From contig CM072548.1 in the NCBI GenBank assembly GCA_036898215.1, forward strand, positions 14,457,730-14,521,729: a stretch of DNA of 64,000 bases, given 5' to 3'. The notes under the pieces are model-generated. The model searched no databases. It was not told the origin of the DNA and worked only from the letters and a program-made list of their open reading frames with translations. The stretch is from Platycarya strobilacea (Eukaryota > Streptophyta > Magnoliopsida > Fagales > Juglandaceae). The translations under genes were made by a program, and so were the position numbers. Each line of letters opens with the position of its first letter. Positions within the stretch are counted from its first letter, which is position 1. Shown piece by piece: positions 55,905 to 64,000 of the stretch.

Positions 55905-58748
55905 TTTGTTTTAAGATGGCGTGGTCATTTGGCTCTGTCCCTTTTAATTTGTTTGAAAGCGGTGTGGTCATTTGACTCTGCGCCCCTTTACTTTGTTTAA
56001 AGGTGGCGTGGTCATTTGACTTTGCGCCCCTTTACTTTGTCTGAAGGTGGCGTGGTCATTTGACTCTGCGCCCCTATACTTTGTCTGAAGGTGGCGTAGT
56101 CATCTGACTTTACGCACCTTTACTTCATCCGAAGGTGGCGTGGTCATCTGACTCTGCGCCCCTTTACTTTGTTTGAAGGTGGCATGGTCTGTTGACTCTG
56201 TGCCCCTTTACTTCGTCTGAAGGTGGCGTGGTCATTTGACTCTGCGCCCCTTTACTTCGTTTGAAGGTGACGTGGTCATTTGACTCTGCGCCCCTTTACT
56301 TCGTTTGAAGGTGGCGTGGTCATTTGATTCTGCGCCTCTTTACTTTGTCTGAAGGTGACGTGGTCATTTGACTCTACGCCACTTTACTTCGTGTGAAGGT
56401 TGCGTGGTCATTTGACTCTGCGCCCCTTTACTTCATCTGAAGGTGGCGTGGTCATTTGACTCTCCGCCCCTTTACTTTATCTGAAGGTGGCATGGTCATT
56501 TGACTCTGCGCAACTTTACTTCGTTTGAAGGTGACGTGGTCATTTGACTCTGCGCCCCTTTACTTCGTTTGAAGGTGGCGTGGTCATTTGATTCTGCGCC
56601 CCTTTACTTTGTCTGAAGGTGACGTGGTCATTTGACTCTACGCCCCTTTACTTCGTGTGAAGGTTGCGTGGTCATTTGACTCTGCGCCCCTTTACTTCGT
56701 CTGAAGGTGGCGTGGTCATTTGACTCTCCGTCCCTTTACTTTGTCTGAAGGTGGCGTGGTCATTTGACTCTGCGCAACCTTTACTTCGTTTGAAGGTGGC
56801 GTGGTCATCTAACTCTGCGCCCCTTTACTTTGTCTGAAGGTGGCGTGGTCATTCAACTCTGCACTCCTTTACTTCGTTTGAAGGTGGCGTGGTCATTTGA
56901 CTCTGCGTCCCTTTACTTCGTCTGAAGGTGGCGTCGTCATTTGACTCTTCGCCTTTTTACTTCGTCTGAAGGTGGCGTGGTCATTTGACTCTGCGCCCCT
57001 TTACTTCGTCTGAAGGTGGCATGGTCATTTGACTCTGCACCCCTTTATTTCGTCTGAAGGTGGCGTGGTCATTTGACTCTGCGCCCCTTTACTTCGTCTG
57101 AAGGTGGCGTGGTCATTTGACTCTGCGCCCCTTTACTTCGTCCGAAGGTGGCGTGGTCATTTGACTCTGCGCCCCTTTACTTCGTCTGAAGGTGGCGTGG
57201 TCATTTGACTCTGTGCCCCTTTACTTCATCTGAAGGTGGCGTGGTCATTTGACTCTGTGCCCCTTTACTTTGTCTGAAACTGGCATGGTCATTTGACTCT
57301 GCGCTCCTTTACTTCGTTTGAAGGTGGCGTGGTCATCTGACTCTGCGCCCCTTTACTTCGTCGACTTTGTGCCCCTTTACTTCGTTTGAAGGTAGCGTGG
57401 TCATTTGACTCTGCACCCCTTTACTTCGTCTGAAGGTGGCGTGGTCATTTGACTCTGCGCCCCTTTACCTTGTCTGAAGGTGGCGTGGTCATTTGACTCT
57501 GCGCCCCTTTATTTTGTTTGAAGGTGGCATGGTCATTTGACTATGTGCCCCTTTACTTCGTTTGAAGGTGGCGTAGTCATTTGACTCTGCGCCCCTTTAC
57601 TTTGTCTGAAGGTGGCGTGGTCATTTGACTCTGCACTCATTTACTTCATTTGAAGGTGGCGTGGTCATCTGACTCTACGCCCCTTTACTTCGTCTGAATG
57701 TGGCATGGTCATTTGACTCTGCGCCCCTTTACTTTGTCTGAAGGTGGCATGGTCATCTGATTTTGCGCCCCGACTCTGCGCCCCTTTACTGCATTTGAAG
57801 GTGGCGTGGTCATTTGACTCTGCGCCCATTTACTTTGTCTAAAGTTGGCGTGGTTATTTGACTCTGCGCTCCTTTACTTCGTTTGAAGGTGGCGTGGTCA
57901 TCTGACTCTGCGCCCCTTTACTTCGTCTGAAGGTGGTGTGGTCATTTGACTTTGTGCCCCTTTACTTCGTTTGAAGGTAGCGTGGTCATTTAACTCTATG
58001 CCCCTTTACTTCGTTTGAAGGTGGCGTGGTCATTTGACTCTGCGCCCCTTTACTTCGTGTGAAGGTGGCGTGGTCATTTGACTCTGCGCCCCTTTATTTC
58101 GTCTGAAGGTGGCGTGGTCATTTGACTCTGTGCCCATTTACTTCGTCTGAAGGTGGCGTGATCATTTGACTCTGCGCCCCTTTATTTCGTCTGAAGGTGG
58201 CGTGGTCATTTGACTCTGCGCTCCTTTACTTTGTCTAAAGGTGGCATGGTCATTTGACTCTGCGCCCTTTTACTTCATTTGAAGGTGGCATGGTCATTTG
58301 ACTCTGCGCCCCTTTACTTTGTCTGAAGATGGCGTGGTCGTTTGAAGGTGGCGTGGTCATTTGACTCTGCGCCCCTGTACTTCGTGTGAAGGTGGCGTGG
58401 TCATTTGACTCTGCACCCCTTTATTTCGTCTGAAGGTGGCGTGGTCATTTGACTCTGCGCCCATTTACTTCGTCTGAAGGTGGCGTGGTCATTTAACTCT
58501 GCGCCCCTTTATTTCGTCTGAAGGTGGCATGGTCATTTGATTCTGCGCTCCTTTACTTTGTCTGAAGGTGGCGTGGTCACTTGACTCTGCGCCCTTTTAC
58601 TTCATTTGAAGGTGGCATGGTCATTTGACTCTGCGCCTCTTTACTTTGTCTGAAGATGGCGTGGTCATTTGACTCTGCTGCCCCTTTACTTTGTTTGAAG
58701 GTGGCGTGGTCATTTGACTCTGCACCCATTTATTTCGCTTGAGGTAGC
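55905..58748. repeat. 44 bp minisatellite, about 60-65 copies, with higher-order repeats
   Basis: The monomer reads GGTGGCGTGGTCATTTGACT then CTGCGCCCCTTTACTTCGTC plus TGAA (44 bp). Copies are head to tail with scattered substitutions (GTGCCCC, TTTGTC, TGGCATGG). A six-monomer unit of about 264 bp is repeated: markers GTGACGTGG, GATTCTGCGCC, GTGTGAAGGTTGCG, CTCTCCGC and GCGCAAC occur in the same order at about 56268-56530 and 56531-56795. A second larger unit recurs at 58054-58345 and 58384-58670. No unique spacer separates copies, so it is not a CRISPR array. It occupies the place where pol would be in a full Tat element. Confidence 0.97.
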
Positions 58749-58910
58749 GCGATCTTTAAAGATGAGGTATTTCAAAAAATCTAATTGATATAAGGACGAT
58801 GGGATGGAATTTGATAAAATGCGTTTGGGCAAAAATTCAGAAATATATAGCAGGAATGGCTACTGGAAAATGCAAATTTACGAAAATTTTAATAAACAAA
58901 GCAAGAATGA
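58749..58910. other. Short non-coding segment next to protease end
   Basis: Contains two imperfect copies of a GCAGGAATGGCTACTG-like word (58850 and 58900). No pol coding. Confidence 0.45.
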
Positions 58911-60988
58911 CTACTGAATGAAGGCTTCTTCCAGTTCTTCGATTGCACAAACTTTGTTTCCAATTTTCTTCAACCCCTGTACATAGCACTCCCTAGCCAG
59001 TGCCTGCTCTCCATTTAATTCTCCTACCCCGCTGTCGGTTGGGAACTTCATTTTGAGGTGATACGTGGAAGTTATTGCTTTGAGGCGGTTGAGGGTTGGC
59101 CTCCCTAGTATAACGTTGTAGGAGGAAGGGGCTTTTACTACCAAGAAGTCGGTCATGGTGGTTGCTGTTTGTGCTCCACTCCCGGCGGTAACTAGGAGTG
59201 TGATGGCTCCTACCTGTTGGATTGCTTCACCGAAAAAACCTTTCAGTGGTGTTGGGGAAGTTCGTAACTGCCCGGGATCAATGCCCATTCTGTTGAATGC
59301 ATCCCAGAATAATATATCGGCTGAGCTTCCGTTATCAATCAGTACCCGCCTAGTCGTGTAGTTGGCTATGATGAGGGTGACTACCAGGGCGTCGTCATGG
59401 GGGTACAGTATCCCTTGCCTGTCCGCCTCTCCAAAGGATATTACTTCTCATTCTTGGTTCAGTTTTTGCTGTTTCGGTGCCCTATCCATTATATATACTT
59501 CCTAGTACCGAGCTCTTCTGGCGTGCGCCTTGCGACTGGATGTGGATACCCCGCCTCCAACGAATCCTCCAGCTATCGTCCTGATTTCCCTGATTGGTTC
59601 TCCATTATTGTTGTTTTTCGGGGGAGTCCTATTCCTGTCGCCTCTGGTGGGGGTCCTGCTTCTGCCGCCGTTTTCCCTGTTGTTCGCCCGATTACGATCA
59701 TTTCGAGGGTTGTTGCCGCGATTTCTTCGCTTGGAGCTAAAGCTCATTTTCCTTCTTCGCCCAGTTTCTTGGCGCCTAGCAGGTTTTGATCGTTCTGCGA
59801 TCATGTGCTACAACTCGCCTATTCCCATTAGGTCGGCGACCCTTTTTTTCATGGTTGTACAATCTTCGGTCCAATGGGACGTTGTCTAGTGGTACTTGCA
59901 ATACCGATCTGCCGTCTGATGTGGGCGCCCTTCGGCCTTGCCATCCTCTTCCTCTCTGACACTTAGGTTATTATGCATTAACCTGGTGTGTCGATCCACG
60001 TACCTTTCTTACCCTTTTTCCTACCGACTTGTTCCCGCTTTATTGTCATCGCGCCCACTTTGCCGTTCGCCCCTCCTGTTTTCTTTGCGGGGGTTTACCA
60101 ACGCTTCCAGCGTGTCTTCGGCATTGACAAAGTTGTCCGCTTGATCCATGAACTCCCTCAGGGTGGAGGGAGTCTTCTTTGCCAGATCGACCATGAAGGG
60201 GCTCTGAGGCCAGATCCCTCCCAAGAGGGCGGTCAGAGTGATCTTTTCGTCCTAGTCATCCGTTGTTAGGCTTTCCTTGTTGAACCGTGTGAGGTAGGTC
60301 TTGAGGTCCTCGTCCTCCTTTTGCTTGACTGTTAGCAGGTAAGCGGCTAGTCGCCGGCGTCTTCTGCTTGGCATAAACTGAGTTATGAAAAGCTTAGCTA
60401 ACTCCTCAAAACTGTCTATCGACCTTGGCTGAAGGGTCCCGAACCAGCCCCTCGCTGTCCCCTTTAGGGTTAAAGGGAAAGCCCGGCAGGCGATCTCGCC
60501 TGGGAAGTCGTGGAGCGTGATGTGAGCTTTAAAGTTTTCTAAGTGGTCCACGGGGTCTCTAGACCCATCGTACAGTTCGATTTGGGGAAGTTTGAATTTT
60601 GGTGGCAAAAGGATCCCCATGATGCGCTCGCTGTATGGCAGGTCAGTTTGGCTTAGTAAGCTGTCAACCGAAGAATGTCCCCCCACTTTTTTGGCTATTT
60701 CCTCATATTTGCCTGCAAGATCTTTCAACTAGTCGTGCAGCTCTGCTTTTCCACGCGCTCAAGCTTGACCCCCGCGTTACTATCCGCCTCTTGCTCTCCT
60801 GGCCCGTCGACTGGCGATACGGCTGTGTTGCTGGATTCAACGTTCCTTTGTCGCAGGGTCTCGTTCTCTTTTTGAAGCGCTTCCATGGCTTCCAATGTTG
60901 TTCTCAGTCTTTCATCCGTCGCTGCTAACCGTGCTTCCACCGATGCTCCTGTCATTCGGCTTGCTACAGAACGTGTCACAGTTGGCAT
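58911..60988 (-). pseudogene. Tat-lineage gag-protease, stops only, no pol
   Basis: From ATG 60988 one frame reads through to 58911 with about seven stop codons, mostly TAG/TGA replacing CAG/CGA, and no frameshift. The N terminus is a coiled coil (RLAATDERLRTTLEAMEALQ). The Retrotrans_gag core lies at about 60250-60600 (PQIELYDGSRDPVDHLENFK, ARGWFGTLQPRSIDSFEEL, FITQFMPSRR, VKQKEDEDLKTYLTRF). A knuckle YCKYH.TTSHWTEDC follows near 59870-59910, then an Arg/Asn-rich linker (59500-59800). Protease has RVLIDNGSSADILFW near 59300-59350 (intact DNG), and DFLVVKAPSSYNVILGRPTLN near 59080-59150. The frame ends shortly after and reverse transcriptase, RNase H and integrase are absent. The element could only have moved with proteins from a full relative. 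Confidence 0.9.
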
Positions 60989-61019
60989 GCGAGAACCACG
61001 TTAATCGTCTATAAAGTCA

Positions 61020-61039
61020 TATCCCATAGACGGCGCCAA
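61020..61039 (-). other. Primer binding site of Tat element
   Basis: Minus strand TTGGCGCCGTCTATGGGATA starts right after the LTR; TGGCGCCGTCTGTGGGA is a common plant Ty3/gypsy primer site. Confidence 0.85.
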
Positions 61040-61441
61040 TGTTGAGGACGTGTCTCGCCGGCCTCCTGTTTCTGTTACCTGCAAGAAGAATTAAGAAAAG
61101 ATGGTGGCTTTCCACCCGAGATAACTCCGACACTCAAGTTAGTGATCACGTATTTACGGAAATAATTCTTAATCTCCATAATTGAGATTTACCTGGTCTA
61201 TTTATAAGCTTCTGGGGAGATACATGTCCCTTGTAACGCCTTCCGTAATCATCGTGATTGCGTATCTGCATGATATATCTTTCTGAGTTTGTTGATATTT
61301 CGTATCTACTTAAAATCCTGATAAAGGTGGCAACGGGTTTGATATATATTTTGGATTCTGCAGAGTTGGGCCCTTAGTATGCTTTTCCTTCCTGGTAGGG
61401 TCTCATCGCTATTGGGCCTTTGGGCCAAATCTGATCCCACA
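61040..61441 (-). mobile_element. LTR of Tat-type element, right copy (5' LTR in element sense)
   Basis: 402 bp, partner of 52183-52584. In element orientation a clear TATA box TATAAATAGA lies at about 61197-61208. Followed on the plus strand by GTTTT (61442-61446). Confidence 0.95.
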
Positions 61442-62118
61442 GTTTTGATGGCTCTGAAATTACTTGGGTTGATTCCGGCTATCTTTGCCGCCTTTTGAAG
61501 TGAACAATGTGTTTGATCATATCCATAGAGGACCAACTTTCCGATATCCTGACTCCCAATGAGGCGCAACATTTGATCCCTAGCAGCGACGAGAGTGCAC
61601 AAAGTGGCCTCACAAGTAGTCCCTTGCAGCACACCGCCACCATTGCCCGAGAAAAGGAAAGACTTGGGCAGCTGAAGCATCTCTCCGAGCCAATCTATGA
61701 CTATTGACTCAAGCTCAGTCGCAGTTGGTAAAGAAATCCAGTTGAAACCAACCACATTGAATCCAGTGGAAAGCATCTCGCCAAGAAACCCTGCTATGCT
61801 TCCACTAGATGGGAAGTAAGAAAAATAGCTAGGGCTTTGCCAATGAGTCACACCAGGAAATATATGGTCCTCCACGTCTTTGAGAATGGTTTCAATGGAT
61901 TTAGGATCATATGGGGTAGATTTTGGCAAGCGTTTTCAAAGGTAACCTGGTTCGACTTGGCTAAGAACAGGATACTTCTCGATATTCAAGTAATAATCAG
62001 CTAGAAAGTCTATCGTCATGTGGCCTTGACGCCTGAACTCCTCAGGATCTAGTAGATTATTTGTGCTTTGGAAAGACGAGTGTTTCATGAGTTCATGGTT
62101 GAAACTGAGAGCATCCAT
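61442..62118 (-). pseudogene. Aromatic amino acid (tyrosine-type) decarboxylase, N-terminal part
   Basis: ATG 62118 starts MDALSFNHEL. The family blocks DPEEFRRQGHMTIDFLADYY, HWQSPSYFSYFPSSGSIAGF, GEMLSTGFNVVGFNWISLP and GTTCEATLCTLVAARD are clear. A TGA (61936-61938) replaces the Arg codon before KRLP in the PGYLRKRLP block. The other part is 51232-52182. Counting both parts with one GTTTT copy gives exactly 541 codons including the stop, the normal length, so the only coding lesions besides the insertion are two nonsense codons and the D-to-N change. Such enzymes make tyramine or related amines in the cytosol for alkaloids and hydroxycinnamic amides. Confidence 0.93.
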
Positions 62119-62177
62119 CTTTTGTACGTAGAGGGAAAAGAAAAAACAAGTTTAATGGAAGTCTTTACTAATAACTG
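62119..62177. other. Remnant of decarboxylase promoter/5' UTR
   Basis: Only about 60 bases separate the decarboxylase ATG from the Copia LTR, so the original promoter has been displaced. Confidence 0.5.
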
Positions 62178-62371
62178 ATATTATAAGATGTAAAAATTAT
62201 TTTTTTACCCATGTAAAAAGTCAGCTTAATATTAAAGTTAGTAAGGTCATTTGTGTAATTTTACATTATTTATTGTGCACTATAAATAGCTGCACACGAG
62301 TGTAATTTTGACTAGAATTCATTTTCTGTAATATTGCGGACTTATCTGTGAATAAGGAAATCAGAAGCATA
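62178..62371 (+). mobile_element. Probable short 5' LTR of a Copia element
   Basis: Bounded on the right by ...GCATACA and a primer site at 62391. TATA box CTATAAATAG at 62281-62290. The left border (TGATATTATAAG, 62178) is a guess because the partner LTR is outside the window. Confidence 0.5.
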
Positions 62372-62389
62372 CATTTGATATGGTATCAG

Positions 62390-62403
62390 TCGCATTTTCG
62401 AGA
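62390..62403 (+). other. Primer binding site of Copia element
   Basis: ATGGTATCAGTCGC, an initiator-Met type site with one change from the TGGTATCAGAGC consensus. Confidence 0.7.
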
Positions 62404-62465
62404 AGCAAGGGTTTCCTTTCCCCTTCTCGTTCTCTCTTCAATTCCTCTGATTTTCCTTTGATTTC

Positions 62466-64000
62466 ATGGCGCTAGAGTCTTCTGAAAATCCTCCTTCCCC
62501 TCCACCACCTCCTATTTCATCTTCTCAAGATGTTACTAGTCCTTTTTTTCTCCATTCAGGCGATAATTCTGACGTGGTTCTTGTTACACAACTGTTGATC
62601 GGAGACAACTATCATACTTGGTCTCGATCGATGACTATGGCGCTCTCTATGAAGAACAAGCTAGGGTTCATCGACGATACGATTCTTAAACCTCAATCTA
62701 CCGATTCGAACATTTCCTTGTGGACACGCTGCAATAACATGGTGATTTCTTGGATTCTTAACTCTATTTCACCTGAAATTGCTGCTAGTGTGCTTTATGT
62801 TTCTACTGCACTTGAGATCTGGAATGATTTGAAAGAGAGATTTAGTCAGAGAAATGGACCTCGAATTTTTCAGATTCAGAAGTCTATTTCCTCTTTGTCT
62901 CAAGGGTAGCTATCTGTTAGTGCTTATTTCACTCGGTTAAAGGCTCTTTGGGATAAATTGGTTAATTACAAACCAATTCCAGTCTGTAATTGTGGTGCTG
63001 TGCGTGTTTTGAATGCTTACGTTCAACAGGAACGTATTTTGCAGTTCCTTATGGACTCAATGAATCTTTTTCCTCTGCAAGAGCTCAGATTCTCTTGATG
63101 GAGTCATTACCTCCTTTGAATAAAGTTTTTTCACTAGTTCTTCAGGAGGAACAACAGAGAGAGATTTCTCTTCCTCCTCCTGTTGTCGATCCACATGCCT
63201 TTGCTGCTACCTCTAATACCTCCAGATCTGTTAAGTCTTTTTCCAAGAAAGACAGACCAGTTTGTAAACATTGTGGATTAACTGGTCATATCATCGACAA
63301 GTGCTACAAGCTCCATGGATTTCCTCTGGGGTACAAGCAAAGGCCACGACAGCAGTCCATGGTAAATCAAACTGCTCTTAGTAGTGATTCTACTGAAGCA
63401 TCTTCTTTCTCTTTGACGAAGGAACTATATCAGCAGTTGTTGTCTATGCTAAATTTCAATTCTCAGCATAAGTCTAATGAATCTAGTCCTATTGCCAATG
63501 CTGTCGTGGCATCCTCCAGTTCTTTCTCTGGTATTATTTCTTCCAATGTTCTTAATCATAAGTCTCCTTGGATACTTGATACAAGAGCCACTGATCATAT
63601 GGCTTCTTCTATCAATTTTTTCATCGATGCTGTCCCTGTTTTTAATAAATCTGTCAAATTACCAAATAATCAATGTGTCTCTGTGACACATATTGGTACT
63701 ATTCACTTGTCTGAACATCTTATTCTTCAAGATGTTTTATATGTTCCAAATTTTACTTGCAATTTGATTTCTATAAGTAAGCTAACTGAGTCTTCCATTT
63801 GTTGTTCCTTTTCTTCTAATTCTTGTTCAATACAGGACCTAATCACCTCGAAGCTGATTGGAGTGGGTAGGCTGCTTGGAGGACTTTATATCTTGCAACA
63901 ATCAGGAATTTTTCAATCTCAGCCTTGGAACACCAGTAACCTTTCCATATCCCCTGCTTGTTTTAGTTCTACTAAATGTTCTTTGTTTCACCTTTGGCAT
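62466..64000 (+). pseudogene. Copia gag-pol, partial (gag, knuckle, protease, start of integrase)
   Basis: ATG 62466 begins a Copia-type gag: Pro/Ser-rich start, then LLIGDNYHTWSRSMTMALSM, GFIDDTI, NNMVISWILNSISPEIA, EIWNDLKERFSQRNGPRIF. A TAG stops it at 62907-62909; further stops and a frameshift follow around 63040-63110. The knuckle CKHCGLTGHIIDKCYKLHGFP lies at about 63267-63330. The protease reads WILDTRATDHM near 63570-63600 where WILDSGATDHM is usual, so the active site is damaged. NFTCNLISISKL and the opening FHLWH of integrase reach the window end. Confidence 0.85.

Noticed and set aside
55905..58748. Regular repeats resembling a CRISPR array
   Set aside because: Monomers are contiguous with no unique spacers, in a plant retrotransposon; it is a minisatellite.

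Overview
This is a eudicot plant nuclear DNA window of the repeat-rich intergenic type. The evidence is a DYW-class PPR gene, a plant aromatic amino acid decarboxylase (tyrosine decarboxylase type), intron-containing gene debris and plant retrotransposon lineages (Tekay, Tat, Athila, Copia with initiator-Met primer sites, L1-type LINE, CACTA, hAT). The species cannot be identified. Only one intact, conventional host gene is visible (PPR, 25139-26989, minus). Two other host loci are dead: a P-loop kinase-like fragment (about 28470-29560, plus) and a decarboxylase (51232-62118, minus) split by a 9.26 kb retroelement. Almost everything else is nested transposable elements.

Layout. 1-516: end of an Athila-type LTR that abuts the interior of the next element. 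517-12582: Tekay chromovirus (Ty3/gypsy) with long LTRs, decayed gag-pol, a chromodomain and an extra open frame between pol and the 3' LTR. It interrupts a CACTA TNP2 transposase (12583-about 17040, minus), which is also split by a 2310 bp solo LTR with a perfect 5 bp target duplication. 17696-18951: non-autonomous hAT. 19634-21912: a young gag-only Copia-type LTR element (TR-GAG) with 5 bp duplication and near-identical LTRs. 22815-23760: antisense Copia gag remnant. 25139-26989: PPR gene. 28470-29560: kinase-like pseudogene. 31275-43284: LINE split by a non-autonomous hAT (32028-41785), itself carrying a complete Copia element (32452-40653). That Copia has two related antisense coiled-coil ORFs between pol and the 3' LTR. 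43285-about 50200: Athila element with a large internal deletion and a reversed Tekay LTR inside it. 51232-62118: decarboxylase pseudogene. 52183-61441: pol-less Tat-lineage element inside that gene, with gag-protease on one strand, a spliced-looking gene on the other, and about 2.8 kb of a 44 bp minisatellite between them. 62178-64000: start of another Copia element just upstream of the decarboxylase start codon.

The insertion order can be read from target duplications: AGTTG (solo LTR in CACTA), GCAAT (TR-GAG), GGAAGGG(T/A) (hAT in LINE), AATTT (Copia in hAT), GTTTT (Tat in decarboxylase). In the Tekay and Tat elements and in the decarboxylase most premature stops look like C-to-T changes at CGA, CAG or CAA codons, which fits decay of methylated DNA. 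The most unusual content is antisense gene cargo in two unrelated LTR retrotransposons (Copia, 37448-38504; Tat, 52920-55749). Start codons were chosen as ATG; several longer open frames begin only at TTG and were shortened. Where two host or element fragments flank an insertion, positions of the interruption are given and no joined sequence is written.
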